Program-made: the position numbers and the translations under genes | In this document: in pieces, positions 25,995 through 34,722 of the stretch | Layout: the number at the start of each line of letters is the position of its first letter | Position numbering within the stretch: position 1 is the stretch's first letter | The notes under the pieces: generated by a model | What the model was told of the DNA's origin: nothing | Databases searched by the model: none | Seen by the model: the letters and a program-made list of their open reading frames with translations, nothing else | Source of the DNA: VRUE01 sp035712345 | GTDB taxonomy: Bacteria > Actinomycetota > Thermoleophilia > Solirubrobacterales > 70-9 | Direction of reading: 5' to 3' | NCBI GenBank assembly: GCA_035712345.1 | Contig: DASTAY010000045.1 | Coordinates: 124,001 to 188,000, forward strand | DNA length: 64,000 nt

Positions 25995-26201
25995 ATGGAG
26001 GCCACGACGGACGGATCCCAGGCAGACCAGTTCATCGCGGCGGGCCTCGCTTCGCTTGGGATCGAAGCCGACGAGGTGGACCTCGCGATCATGGGCGCTC
26101 TCCACGGGCTGCTCTGGCCACCGTTGCTGGAGCTGCTCGACATGGACCTGGGAGACGTCGCGCCGGAGCGCTGCCCGGACCTCTCGAGGGAGCCGCAGTG
26201 A
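25995..26201 (+). CDS. small amidase-partner protein (AtzG/GatC-like by position)
   Basis: 68 residues from ATG 25995. The TGA overlaps the amidase start by GTGA. The sequence is helical and acidic and ends LDMDLGDVAPERCPDLSREPQ, a pattern similar to the tails of GatC and AtzG, small proteins that pair with amidase-signature subunits. I infer an amidase partner from coupling, size and tail; similarity along the whole length is not visible to me. Confidence 0.6.
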   Translation: MEATTDGSQADQFIAAGLASLGIEADEVDLAIMGALHGLLWPPLLELLDMDLGDVAPERCPDLSREPQ

Positions 26202-27571
26202 CGGATCCGCTCGACCTCGGCCTGCGCGCCCAGGCGGCGGCGATCGCCGCCGGGGAAGTCGACCCCGCCGAGCTGCTCGAGGCCACGCTCGCCCGCATCG
26301 AGGAGCGCAACCCCGCCCTGAACGCCGTCGTCGAGACCTTTCCCGAGCGCTCGCGCGAGATGCTCGCCGCCGCCCCGGACGGGCCGCTGCACGGCGTCCC
26401 CGTCGTGCTCAAGGACGAGTGGCCGCTGCCCTGGCGGGCGCAGCGCTTCGGCGCCGCCGAGCTCACGGTTCACACGGCGCCCGGCGAGTCCGGTCCCTAC
26501 CGGGCGCTGCGCGACGCCGGGGCGGTGGTCGTCGGGATCGGCAACATGCACGAGCTCGGCGGCGGCACCACCGGCAACACCTCGGTCTACGGCCCGGCCC
26601 GCAACCCCTGGGACCCCGAGCGCTGCCCCGGTGGCTCCTCCAGCGGCCCGGCGGCCTCGGTCGCGGCCCGCCTGGTGCCCGCCGCGGTCGGCGCCGACGG
26701 GCTCGGCTCGGTGCGCTTCCCCGCCGCCTACTGCGGGCTGACGGGCCTCAAGCCGACCTTCGGTCGCGCGGCGATGGAGGGACACCACATGGCGCCGGTC
26801 ACGACTCTGATCGTCTCCGGCCCGCTCTGCGCGGACGCCGGCGACTGCCGCCTGCTCGCCTCGAGCCTCTACGGCGAGGAGCTTGCCGCGGGCAAGGCGT
26901 CCGGGCTGCGCATCGGCGTCGTCCGCGACGCCGTCTCCGAAGACGTCACCCCGGAGGTCGCCGCGGCCTGCGAGGCGGCGGTGGAGGCGCTGCGCGCGGA
27001 GACCGGCGGAGAGGTGCGGGAGATCGAGCTGCCCGACCTCGAGGCGGCGACCCTGTCGGCGCTCCTGATCATCAACTCCGAGGCCGCCCGCGGCGCGACG
27101 CCGGCGCGGCTCAACCAGCTCAGCCCCGAGCTGAGCCCGATCGCCCGCGGCACGCTCAAGTACCGGATGCTGCTGCCCGCCGCGGCCGCAGCCCAGGCGC
27201 AGCTCGTGCGCACGCTGATGCGCCGCCGCCTCGCCGCGCTCTTCGCCGCGGTCGACGTGATCGCCTGGCCGACGGTTCCGGCGCCGGCCCCGCCCCTCGA
27301 GGCGCCGATCGTCGAGTTGCCGTCGCGAACCTCGACGGCCGACCAGGCGAACGTGCGCGGCGCCGCGCTCGCCAACCTCACCGGGATCCCCTCGATCAGC
27401 CTGCCGGCCGGGCTGAGCGACGAGGGGCTGCCGATCGGCCTGCAGCTCCAGGCCGCCTGGGGCGCCGACGAGCTCCTGCTCGATGCCGCCGAGGCGCTGG
27501 AGCGGGCAAATGGCCGCCGCTGGGTCGAGTCGCTGCCGCCGCTGGCGCAGGCAACGACGACAGAGGGCTGA
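26198..27571 (+). CDS. amidase signature enzyme
   Basis: 457 residues from GTG 26198. The catalytic triad of the amidase signature family is visible: Lys72 (VVLKDEW), the cis-Ser in CPGGSSSGPAASVAA (about 147) and the nucleophile Ser171 in GLGSVRFPAAYCGLTGLKPT. The nucleophile block reads GLGS rather than the common TGGS. It hydrolyses an amide, substrate unknown; AtzE-, GatA- and indoleacetamide hydrolase-like enzymes all share the fold. Coupled to the small gene upstream; the ABC transporter genes start 2 bases after its stop. Confidence 0.88.
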   Translation: MTDPLDLGLRAQAAAIAAGEVDPAELLEATLARIEERNPALNAVVETFPERSREMLAAAPDGPLHGVPVVLKDEWPLPWRAQRFGAAELTVHTAPGESGPYRALRDAGAVVVGIGNMHELGGGTTGNTSVYGPARNPWDPERCPGGSSSGPAASVAARLVPAAVGADGLGSVRFPAAYCGLTGLKPTFGRAAMEGHHMAPVTTLIVSGPLCADAGDCRLLASSLYGEELAAGKASGLRIGVVRDAVSEDVTPEVAAACEAAVEALRAETGGEVREIELPDLEAATLSALLIINSEAARGATPARLNQLSPELSPIARGTLKYRMLLPAAAAAQAQLVRTLMRRRLAALFAAVDVIAWPTVPAPAPPLEAPIVELPSRTSTADQANVRGAALANLTGIPSISLPAGLSDEGLPIGLQLQAAWGADELLLDAAEALERANGRRWVESLPPLAQATTTEG

Positions 27572-27572
27572 G

Positions 27573-28544
27573 ATGGCGTCGAGCACGGCGATCTCGGTGC
27601 AGGGGCTGGAACGCGCCTTCGACGAGGTGCTCGCCGTACAGGGGGTCGACCTGGAGGTCGGCGAGGGCGAGATCTACGGCTTTCTCGGCCCCAACGGGGC
27701 AGGCAAGACGACGACGGTGCGGATGCTGACCACGCTGCTGCTGCCGACCGGCGGCCGGGCAACTGTGGCCGGTCACGACGTCGTCGCCGAAGCCCGCCAG
27801 GTGCGCGCCTCGATCGGCGTCGCCCTGCAGGAGGCGGCGCTCGACCCGCTGATGACCGGCCGCGAGCTGATCCGCCTGCAGGCGACGCTGCAGGGACTGC
27901 CCGGCGCCGAGGGACGGCGGCGCGCCGACGACCTGCTCGAGCGGGTCGACCTCGCCGCGGCCGCCGACCGCCGCGTCGGCGCCTACTCGGGGGGCATGCA
28001 GCGGCGCCTCGACCTGGCCGCGGCGCTGGTCCACGAGCCGCGCGTGCTCTTCCTCGACGAGCCGACGACCGGCCTCGATCCCGTCAGCCGCAAGACGATC
28101 TGGGAGGAGGTGCGCGCGCTGAACGACGACGGCACCACGGTCTTCCTCACCACCCAGTACCTCGAGGAGGCCGACCAGCTCGCCGACAACGTCGCCATCA
28201 TCGACAGCGGCCGGATCGTCGCCGAAGGGACGCCCGCCTCGCTCAAGGCCGAAATCGGCCATCCGCACATCCGCCTGCAGATCGGCGAGGGCTCGATCGC
28301 CGAGACGGAGGAGATCTGCGCCCGCATCGGTCCCCTGCTGCCGCCGGTCGACGGCAGGACGGTGCTGGTCGAGGTCGAGCACGGCGCCGGCGACATCCCG
28401 CGGGTCGTGCGGGCGCTCGACGAAGCCGGCATCGAGGTCGGCTCGCTGGAGCTGGTCCACCCCAGCCTCGACGACGTCTTCGTCGCCAAGACGGGCTACC
28501 ACATAAAAGCTCCGACCACTTCCTCTGCTCCCGCGAATGCCTGA
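27573..28544 (+). CDS. ABC-2-type exporter ATPase (DrrA-like)
   Basis: 323 residues. Walker A GPNGAGKTTTVRML, Q-loop VALQEAALDPLMTG, signature YSGGMQRRLDLAAALVH, Walker B RVLFLDEPTTGLDP and the switch histidine region FLTTQYLEEADQL are all present. The C-terminal extension (HPSLDDVFVAKTGYH) is that of daunorubicin-resistance-type ATPases. The last 12 residues (KAPTTSSAPANA) are coded by the left half of the palindrome at 28512-28592, so the tail seems to have been replaced by the element. It drives the two permeases that follow. Confidence 0.93.
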   Translation: MASSTAISVQGLERAFDEVLAVQGVDLEVGEGEIYGFLGPNGAGKTTTVRMLTTLLLPTGGRATVAGHDVVAEARQVRASIGVALQEAALDPLMTGRELIRLQATLQGLPGAEGRRRADDLLERVDLAAAADRRVGAYSGGMQRRLDLAAALVHEPRVLFLDEPTTGLDPVSRKTIWEEVRALNDDGTTVFLTTQYLEEADQLADNVAIIDSGRIVAEGTPASLKAEIGHPHIRLQIGEGSIAETEEICARIGPLLPPVDGRTVLVEVEHGAGDIPRVVRALDEAGIEVGSLELVHPSLDDVFVAKTGYHIKAPTTSSAPANA

Positions 28545-28592
28545 AAAATCAGGTATGGACAGGCATTCGCTCCCGCGGTCGGAAGTGGTCGG
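28512..28592. repeat. nested palindrome at the end of the ABC ATPase gene
   Basis: Outer arms CCGACCACTTCC (28512-28523) and GGAAGTGGTCGG (28581-28592); inner arms GCGAATGCCTG (28533-28543) and CAGGCATTCGC (28560-28570); and a third small pair CCTGA/TCAGG around AAAA. The ATPase stop codon lies at 28542-28544 inside it. It spans nearly the whole gap before the permease gene. Confidence 0.85.
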
Positions 28593-28610
28593 GCATAGCG
28601 GAGGGCGCGC

Positions 28611-29393
28611 ATGAACCTTCGGGCTAACGCCAGAGTCGTCAGGGCCCTGGGCATGCGCTCGATCCGCCAGACCTTCCGCCGCCCGCAGCTGATGGCGCCG
28701 ATCGTCGTCTTCCCGACCGTCCTGCTGGCGATCCAGACCGGCGGCGCCGGCGGCGCCGTCGACCTGCCCGGCTTTCCGCCCGTGCAGAGCTTCCTCCAGT
28801 TCATGCTCGCCGGGGCGATGATGCAGTCGCTGATGCTGGCCGGCAACAGCGGCGGGATCGCGCTTGCCGTCGACATCGAGATGGGCTTCACCGACCGCCT
28901 CTTCGCCGCGCCGATCTCCCGCTACACGATCGTGCTCGGCCGGCTCGCCGGCACGGCGGCGCTGGGCCTGTTCGCCTCGCTCTGGTTCCTCGCGATCGGG
29001 CTGGTCTTCGGCGCGCGGATCGAGGGCGGCGTCCCCGGGGCGCTGCTGGCGATCGCCCTGGTCACCGTCACGGCGGCGGCGGTCGGCGGGATCGGCGCCG
29101 CGATCGCCCTGCGCACCGGCAGCGCCAGCGTCGTCCAGGGCCTCTTTCCGCTCGTCCTCGTCGTCCTCTTCCTCTCCTCGGCCTTCTTCCCGGTCGGCCT
29201 GATGATCGAGCCCGCGCAGACGATCGCGGAATACAACCCGCTCAGCTTCGTCGTCGAAGGGGTGCGCGAGCCGATCATCTCCGGCATCGACGTCACCGAC
29301 ACGGCCGATGCGCTGCTGGCGATCCTCGGCATCGTCGTCCTCGGCCTCGTCCTCAGCGCACGCGCCCTGCGTCACCGTCTGCGGGTCGGTTGA
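28611..29393 (+). CDS. ABC-2-type transporter permease 1
   Basis: 260 residues with six membrane helices in the ABC-2 pattern. Typical blocks: RQTFRRPQLMAPIVVFPTVLL near the start, EMGFTDRLFAAPISRYTIVLGRLAGTAALG (the coupling-helix region) and SSAFFPVGLMIEPAQTIAEYNPLSFVVEGVRE. It forms the membrane part of an exporter with the ATPase and the second permease. Substrate unknown. Its stop shares a base with the next ATG (TGATG). Confidence 0.9.
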   Translation: MNLRANARVVRALGMRSIRQTFRRPQLMAPIVVFPTVLLAIQTGGAGGAVDLPGFPPVQSFLQFMLAGAMMQSLMLAGNSGGIALAVDIEMGFTDRLFAAPISRYTIVLGRLAGTAALGLFASLWFLAIGLVFGARIEGGVPGALLAIALVTVTAAAVGGIGAAIALRTGSASVVQGLFPLVLVVLFLSSAFFPVGLMIEPAQTIAEYNPLSFVVEGVREPIISGIDVTDTADALLAILGIVVLGLVLSARALRHRLRVG

Positions 29394-30199
29394 TGGAGGC
29401 CGCGACGATCCCGGCCAGGGGGGCGATGCCGACCTGGCGCGCCAATTTGGCGACGATCGCGGCGTTGATGGCCCGGGCGAAGAACGAGCTGGTGCGGGTG
29501 CCGGGGGCGGCGATCCCGGGGGTCCTGGCGCCGACGATCTTCTTCCTCGGCCTCAACGGCGTCTTCGGCGCCCTGACCCAGCTGAAGGGCTTCGAAACCG
29601 GCGCGTATGAGAGCTTCATCGTGCCGGTCAGCATGCTGCAGGGGGCCGGCTTCACCGGCGCCGCGGCCGGGGTCAACCTCGCCCGCGACATCGAGCAAGG
29701 CTGGCTCGACCGGCTGCTCGTCTCCCCCGCGCCGCGCTGGGTGCTGCTCGCGGGAACGGTGCTTGCCGCCAGCGCCCGCGCTCTGATCCCGGCCACCTTC
29801 GTGCTGGCGATCGCGCTCGCGCTCGGCGCCGGCTGGCCGGGAATCGACGGGCTGCTCGTCACCTACCTCATGGTCGCCGCGATGGCCGCGGTCGCGGCCT
29901 GCTGGGGCTCGATGCTGGCGTTGCGCTTCAAGAGCCAATCGGCGGCGCCGTTGATGCAGGCGGGGATGATGGCGCTGATCCTGACCACGACCGCCTACGC
30001 GCCGCTGGCGCTGCTGCAGGGATGGCTGGAGAAGATCGCCCGCGTCAACCCCGTCACCCAGGTGATCGAAGCCGCGCGCCAAGGCTTCGTCGGCGGCGTC
30101 AGCTGGGCCGATACCTGGCCCGGCATCCTCGCCCTGGCCGGCCTGCTCGCCGTCCTCGGCGCGCTCGCCCTGCGCGAGATGCGCCGCACCGGAGCGTGA
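29393..30199 (+). CDS. ABC-2-type transporter permease 2
   Basis: 268 residues from ATG 29393. It resembles permease 1 in plan: DIEQGWLDRLLVSPAPRWVLLAGTVLAAS in the coupling region and YAPLALLQGWLEKIARVNPVTQVIEAARQGFVGG near the end. The two permeases likely form a heterodimer. The glycosidase gene overlaps its stop by GTGA. Confidence 0.9.
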   Translation: MEAATIPARGAMPTWRANLATIAALMARAKNELVRVPGAAIPGVLAPTIFFLGLNGVFGALTQLKGFETGAYESFIVPVSMLQGAGFTGAAAGVNLARDIEQGWLDRLLVSPAPRWVLLAGTVLAASARALIPATFVLAIALALGAGWPGIDGLLVTYLMVAAMAAVAACWGSMLALRFKSQSAAPLMQAGMMALILTTTAYAPLALLQGWLEKIARVNPVTQVIEAARQGFVGGVSWADTWPGILALAGLLAVLGALALREMRRTGA

Positions 30200-31383
30200 G
30201 CGCCTCCCAGATCGCAGAGCGGGTGCTGCGCGCGAACTGGTTGGAGGGCGAGCGCGACGGCCGCTGCTTCGCCTACACGCAGCCGAGCCCGGGGCGCTAT
30301 CCCTGGCAGTGGTACTGGGACTCCTGCTTCGCGGCGATCGCCTGGCGACGCTTCGAGCCCGAGCGCGCGCGGGCCGAGCTGGAGAGCCTGCTCGCTGCGC
30401 AGCGCCCAGGCGGCTTCATCGGCCACACGATCTTCTGGGACCGACCGGTCTCGCTCGCCCGTTACCCCTTCTACAACGTCGCCTCTCGCCGCTCGTTGCA
30501 GACCGAGACGATCCAGCCGCCGCTGCTGGCCTGGGCCTGGCGGATCGCGGTCGGCGACCCGGCGCGGGAGCCGCGGATCGGGGCGCAGATGGACTGGCTC
30601 GCGCACAACCGCGATCTCGACGGCGACGGCCTGCTCTGGATCGTCCAACCAGACGAGTCGGGCCTCGACGCCTCGCCCAAGTTCGATCCGGTCTGGGGCC
30701 GGCGCGCCAACGGCCGTCTCGGCTTTCCCCTGCTCGTCGCCGCCAACCGGCGCCGTGGGTTCGACGCCCGCCGGGTCCGTGACGAGGGCGGCCCGGTCCT
30801 CTGCGAGGTCCTGGTCAACACCTTCTGGTCGCTCTCGCTGCAGGCGCTCGGACGTCCCTCGGCCACGCCGGCGCTGGTCAAGCGGCTCTGGGACGAGCGC
30901 CGCGGCCTCTTCCTCGACGAGGCCCAGCCGGGCGGGGCGCGCCCGGCCGTCGCGACGATCGCGGCCTTGGCCCCGCTCGCCCTGCCCGACCTGCCGGAGG
31001 AGATCGGCCGCCGCCTGATCGAGGAGCACCTGCTGAACGCACGCGAGTTCCTCACCCCGGTCGCGCCCCCGTCGGTCGCCGCCTGCGAGCCGAGCTACGA
31101 GCCCGACGGCGGCCGCGGCCCGATCCGCCGCTACTGGCGCGGCCCGACCTGGGTCAACGCCGCCTGGCTCTGCTGGCTCGGCCTGCGCCGCCTCGGCTAC
31201 GACGACGCCGCGGAGCGGATGGCCAACGGGCTGATCGGCGCAGTGGAGCGAGAAGGCCTGCGCGAGTACTACGACCCGCGTACGGGGAAAGGGCTAGGGG
31301 CAAAGGACTTCGCCTGGTCAGCGCTCATCTGCGAGTTCCTAGGCGGGCGCGAAAACCAAGCAGCGCTTGCGAGCTATTTGTAG
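30196..31383 (+). CDS. GH63-like glycoside hydrolase
   Basis: 395 residues from GTG 30196. It has an (alpha/alpha)6-barrel-type sequence. WQWYWDSCFAAIAW contains the candidate catalytic acid (D42), and the late block YEPDGGRGPIRRYWRGPTWVNAAWLCWLG matches the GH63 family (mannosyl-oligosaccharide glucosidase and bacterial glucosylglycerate or mannosylglycerate hydrolases). There is no signal peptide, so it is intracellular. Coupling to an ABC exporter is odd for a cytoplasmic hydrolase and may just reflect gene packing. Its last 10 bases overlap the end of infA on the other strand. Confidence 0.82.
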   Translation: MSASQIAERVLRANWLEGERDGRCFAYTQPSPGRYPWQWYWDSCFAAIAWRRFEPERARAELESLLAAQRPGGFIGHTIFWDRPVSLARYPFYNVASRRSLQTETIQPPLLAWAWRIAVGDPAREPRIGAQMDWLAHNRDLDGDGLLWIVQPDESGLDASPKFDPVWGRRANGRLGFPLLVAANRRRGFDARRVRDEGGPVLCEVLVNTFWSLSLQALGRPSATPALVKRLWDERRGLFLDEAQPGGARPAVATIAALAPLALPDLPEEIGRRLIEEHLLNAREFLTPVAPPSVAACEPSYEPDGGRGPIRRYWRGPTWVNAAWLCWLGLRRLGYDDAAERMANGLIGAVEREGLREYYDPRTGKGLGAKDFAWSALICEFLGGRENQAALASYL

Positions 31384-31592
31384 CGGTAGGTAATTCGGCC
31401 CCTATCCAAGTCATAGGGGGAGAGCTCGATCTTGACGCGGTCGCCGGGCAGGATGCGGATGTAGTGGCGGCGCATCTTGCCCGAGATGTGGCCGAGGACC
31501 TCGTGGTCGTTGTCGAGCTTGACACGGAACATCGTGTTGGGGAGGGCCTCGGTGATCTCGCCCTCCATCTCGATCTTCTCCTCTTTGGCCAT
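31374..31592 (-). CDS. infA: translation initiation factor IF-1
   Basis: 72 residues, the standard length. It is one S1/OB domain: MAKEEKIEMEGEITEALPNTMFRVKLDNDHEVLGHISGKMRRHYIRILPGDRVKIELSPYDLDRGRITYRYK is near-consensus from end to end (given here only as landmarks MAKEEK, GKMRRHYI, SPYDLDRGRI). It binds the ribosomal A site during initiation. The R3 element lies 33 bases upstream of its ATG, so expression may depend on it. It is separated from the usual rpmJ-rpsM neighbours. Confidence 0.96.
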   Translation of the reverse strand: MAKEEKIEMEGEITEALPNTMFRVKLDNDHEVLGHISGKMRRHYIRILPGDRVKIELSPYDLDRGRITYRYK

Positions 31593-31625
31593 GCGGCGGG
31601 GAGCGTACCTGAGAGGCAACAGTCG

Positions 31626-31675
31626 CGCCTCGCTCGCTGCGCAGAGAATCAGATATGGATGCTTGCTCGCTCGGC
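31626..31675 (-). repeat. R3 leader element, copy 3 (upstream of infA)
   Basis: 50 bases on the minus strand nearly identical (48 of 50) to 5020-5069. It lies between the stop of cca and the start of infA, pointing toward infA. Such identity between two unrelated loci in a 64-kb window means recent spread or strong constraint. Confidence 0.85.
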
Positions 31676-31683
31676 GCTCCGCC

Positions 31684-33102
31684 TCACCTTTTTCGACGTA
31701 GGTGTTCGATTGCGGCCTGCCGGTCTACGACCTCCCCCGCATACTGGGCCGCCTCGAGCTCGACCAGCAGGTCGCCGAGCTCGGGCCCGGGCTCGATCCC
31801 CAGCTCCACCGCGAGCTCGTCGCCGCGCAGCAACGGCTGCGGGGGCCCGTCGCGACGCCAGTCGAGCGCGGCCGCCAGCATCTGCCGGGCGAGCTCGAGA
31901 TGGGCCTCGATCGCCTCCTCGGTCGCAAGCGGGCCAGCGCCGCGGGCGGAGAGCCGGTCGGCGACGGTGAGCAGGGTGACGTCGGCGGCGACCGGCTCGG
32001 TGGTGCGCAGGTACTCGTGGATCCGCCGCGGCGGCAGGGGCGCCTCATGGACGAGGAAGCCGAGGCGCAGGTGGTGCAGGGCGAGCGCCTGCAGGTGGCG
32101 GGTCAGCCTCGCGCTGGCGCGCAAGCGGCGGCAGATCTCGCCGATCACCTCGGCGCCGACGCTGTCGTGGCCGATGAAGGTCACGTAGCCGTTGCGGTCG
32201 CCCTTCGTCATCGGCTTGGCGATGTCGTGGAAGAGGGCGCCGAAGCGCAGCGCGGTGCCGTGGCTCATCTCGTCGGCGAGCGGCTCGGCGAGCAGGGCGC
32301 GCGTCTCGGCCGCCCGCTCGCCGGCGAAGCGCTCGAGGTCGCGCTCGACCTCGAGCGTCCGCGCGAGCACGGCAAGGGTGTGGCCATGCACGTCGAGGTG
32401 ATGGTTGGGTCCCTGCTCGACCCCGCGCAGCGCCTCGACCTCGGGCAGGACGACGGCGGTCAGGCCGAGCTCGTCGAGCAGGGCGAGGCCGCGCAGCGGG
32501 TCCGGCCCGCCGAGCAGGCGGCGCAGCTCGGCGAGCTGGCGCTCTCCGGCCGGCTCGGCGGCGAGCGATGCCTGCGAACGGGCCAGCGCCGCCGTCTCGG
32601 CGTCGACCTGCAGCTCGAGGTCGGCGGCGAGGCGGGCGGCGCGCAGCAGCCGCAGTGGATCGTCGCGGAAGCCGGACTCCGCGACGACGCGAAGGAGGCG
32701 CCGCTCCAGGTCGCGGATGCCGCCGAAGGGATCGATCGGCTCACCCCCCGCGAGCGGGACGGCGACGGCGCCGAGGGTGAAGTCGCGAGCGGCGAGGTCG
32801 AGCTCGATCGTCTCACCGCGCAGCGCGGTCGCGTCCACCTGCCAGGAGCGGTCGCGGGCGACGGCGCGCCAGGTGGCGAACTCGGCCGAGAGCTCGAAGG
32901 CGTGCCCGTCGCCCGCCTCGGCGATCCGCTTCGCCACCTGCCGCGGATCGCCGCCGACCGCCAGGTCGAGGTCCGTGACCTCGCGTCCCATCGCCGCGTC
33001 GCGCACGGCTCCCCCCGCGATCCATACCTCGTCCTCGGCGCTCAGCGCCCGCCGGGCCAGGCCGATCAGCGAGGAGGCCTCGAGGCGCTCGGCGAGGCTC
33101 AC
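31684..33102 (-). CDS. cca: CCA tRNA nucleotidyltransferase / poly(A) polymerase family with HD domain
   Basis: 472 residues from GTG 33102, overlapping the alr stop by GTGA. The nucleotidyltransferase head has WIAGGAVRDAAMGREVTDLDLAVGG (GG and DxD metal-binding residues), then the RNA- and nucleotide-binding blocks RDFTLGAVAVPL and DPLRLLRAARLAADLEL. The C-terminal HD phosphohydrolase domain has HHLDVHGHTLAVLARTL and ALFHDIAKPMTK. It adds or repairs the 3' CCA of tRNA. Confidence 0.93.
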   Translation of the reverse strand: MSLAERLEASSLIGLARRALSAEDEVWIAGGAVRDAAMGREVTDLDLAVGGDPRQVAKRIAEAGDGHAFELSAEFATWRAVARDRSWQVDATALRGETIELDLAARDFTLGAVAVPLAGGEPIDPFGGIRDLERRLLRVVAESGFRDDPLRLLRAARLAADLELQVDAETAALARSQASLAAEPAGERQLAELRRLLGGPDPLRGLALLDELGLTAVVLPEVEALRGVEQGPNHHLDVHGHTLAVLARTLEVERDLERFAGERAAETRALLAEPLADEMSHGTALRFGALFHDIAKPMTKGDRNGYVTFIGHDSVGAEVIGEICRRLRASARLTRHLQALALHHLRLGFLVHEAPLPPRRIHEYLRTTEPVAADVTLLTVADRLSARGAGPLATEEAIEAHLELARQMLAAALDWRRDGPPQPLLRGDELAVELGIEPGPELGDLLVELEAAQYAGEVVDRQAAIEHLRRKR

Positions 33103-34208
33103 TCCCCCACCCTGGGGACGCGGGCCGAGATGCCGCAGGTGACCTCGTAGTTGATCGTCCCGAGCCTGCGGGCGAGATCCTCGGCGAGAATCGTCTCGCC
33201 GTCCTGGGAACCGATCAGCACCGCCTCCGCCCCGGGCCGGACGTCGGTGTCCGGGCCGAGGTCGACGGTGACGTTGTCCATCGAGACCGTGCCGACGAGC
33301 GGGAAGCGGCGCCCGTCGATCAGCACCTCGGCCTCGTTGGAGAGGCCGCGACGGACGCCGTCGCCGTAGCCGAGCGGCAGCACGCCGACGCAGGTCCCGC
33401 GCTCGGCCCGCCAGCTGCGGCCATAGCCGGCGCTGTCGCCGGGCGCGAAGGGCTTCACGTCGGCGACGTAGGAGCGCAGCGAGAGCGCCGGGCGCAGGCC
33501 GCGCGCGGCCGGGTCGCCCTGAAACGGGTCGAGCCCGTAGACGGCGACTCCGCAGCGCGCCATGTCGAAGTGGGCGCGGCGGTCGCGAAAGACCGCGGCG
33601 CTGTTGGCGGCGTGGACGACGATGCCGGGGACCGCGCCGCGCGCCGCGTCGGCCACAGCCGAGAAGCGGTCGAGCTGCTCGTCGAAGAAGCCGTCGTCAG
33701 AGCGCGGTTCGTCCGCGGTGGCGAAGTGGGTCCAGACCCCGGCGGGCTCCAGGTCGGGACTGTGGGAACAGGCGCGGAGCAGGTCCAGCACCTCCTCGGG
33801 ATCCGGGTTGCCGAGGCGGCCCATGCCGCTGTCGTACTTGACGTGGACGCGGGCCGGGCGGCCGTGCGCCCGGGCGCGCTCGGCGAGCAGGTCGAGGAAG
33901 CCGCGCCGCCAGACGGACACCTCCGAGCCGGCCTCGAGCGCGGTATCGAGCTCCTCGACGCTCAGCGCCCCCATCGTCAGCAGCGGCACGTGGGCGAAGC
34001 GCCGCCCGATCCGCTCCGCCTCGGCGGCCGTCGCAACGGCGAGGCGGGTCGCACCCCCCGCCAGAGCGGCTTCGGCGCAGGCCACGTCACCGTGGCCGTA
34101 ACCGTCGGCCTTGACCACGGCGCACAGCTCCGCGGCATCCAGCTCGGCCTTCAGCCGGGCGCAGTTGTCGCGCACGGCGCCGAGCTCGATCCGGGCAACC
34201 GCCCGCAT
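33099..34208 (-). CDS. alr: alanine racemase
   Basis: 369 residues from ATG 34208; a GTG just before would add one residue. It makes D-alanine for peptidoglycan using PLP. The PLP lysine is K33 (CAVVKADGYGHGDVA). The C-terminal domain has GDSAGYGRSWRAERGTCVGVLPLGYGDGVRRGLSN, with the catalytic tyrosine, and SMDNVTVDLG. Overlaps cca. The D-Ala-D-Ala carboxypeptidase lies 15 kb away. Confidence 0.95.
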   Translation of the reverse strand: MRAVARIELGAVRDNCARLKAELDAAELCAVVKADGYGHGDVACAEAALAGGATRLAVATAAEAERIGRRFAHVPLLTMGALSVEELDTALEAGSEVSVWRRGFLDLLAERARAHGRPARVHVKYDSGMGRLGNPDPEEVLDLLRACSHSPDLEPAGVWTHFATADEPRSDDGFFDEQLDRFSAVADAARGAVPGIVVHAANSAAVFRDRRAHFDMARCGVAVYGLDPFQGDPAARGLRPALSLRSYVADVKPFAPGDSAGYGRSWRAERGTCVGVLPLGYGDGVRRGLSNEAEVLIDGRRFPLVGTVSMDNVTVDLGPDTDVRPGAEAVLIGSQDGETILAEDLARRLGTINYEVTCGISARVPRVGE

Positions 34209-34214
34209 CACGCT

Positions 34215-34676
34215 CTACCCCTCGACGAGCGCGGCCAGCGCGTCGGCCCGCGTGACCATTCCGGCGAGGCGACCCTCCTCGTCGACCACGGGGAGGTGAT
34301 TGTGGTGCTCGTCGGCGATCCGCCGCGCCACCGTCTCGGCGCTGGCGTAGTCGTTGACCGTCACCGGGTCGGCCGTCATCAGCTCGGAGACCTTGGTCGC
34401 GAAGGCCTTGTCGAGGCGCTTCTCGAAGCCCTTCATCGAGCCGACGAAGACGATCCCGCCCATGATGTTGAGGTAGTGCGGCAGATGGAGGTCGGACTCC
34501 TCTTCGCTGAGCACGAGGTCGGACTCGCTGACGATGCCGACCACCTTGCGGTCCTCGTCGACGACCGGGATCGCGCCCTTGTCGGTCGAGGCGAGCAATT
34601 CGATCGCGCTGCGGGCCTCGGCGTCGGGCGAGACGCTCGGCACGGCGCTGTCCATGATCTCAGCGGCGGTCTTCAT
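34215..34676 (-). CDS. CBS-domain pair protein
   Basis: 153 residues. Two CBS domains (MDSAVPSVSPDAEARSAIELLASTDKGAIPVVDEDRKVVGIVSESDLVL and MTADPVTVNDYASAETVARRIADEHHNHLPVVDEEGRLAGMVTRADALAAL) are joined by a hydrophobic hairpin region (HYLNIMGGIVFVGSMKGFEKRLDKAF) common in this bacterial group. It probably senses adenine nucleotides; the target is unknown. It is 7 bases upstream of alr and likely co-transcribed. Confidence 0.9.
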   Translation of the reverse strand: MKTAAEIMDSAVPSVSPDAEARSAIELLASTDKGAIPVVDEDRKVVGIVSESDLVLSEEESDLHLPHYLNIMGGIVFVGSMKGFEKRLDKAFATKVSELMTADPVTVNDYASAETVARRIADEHHNHLPVVDEEGRLAGMVTRADALAALVEG

Positions 34677-34722
34677 CGCAGGCGCGAGGTTATTCGACCG
34701 GCCAGACCCAGCGTTGTGCGAC

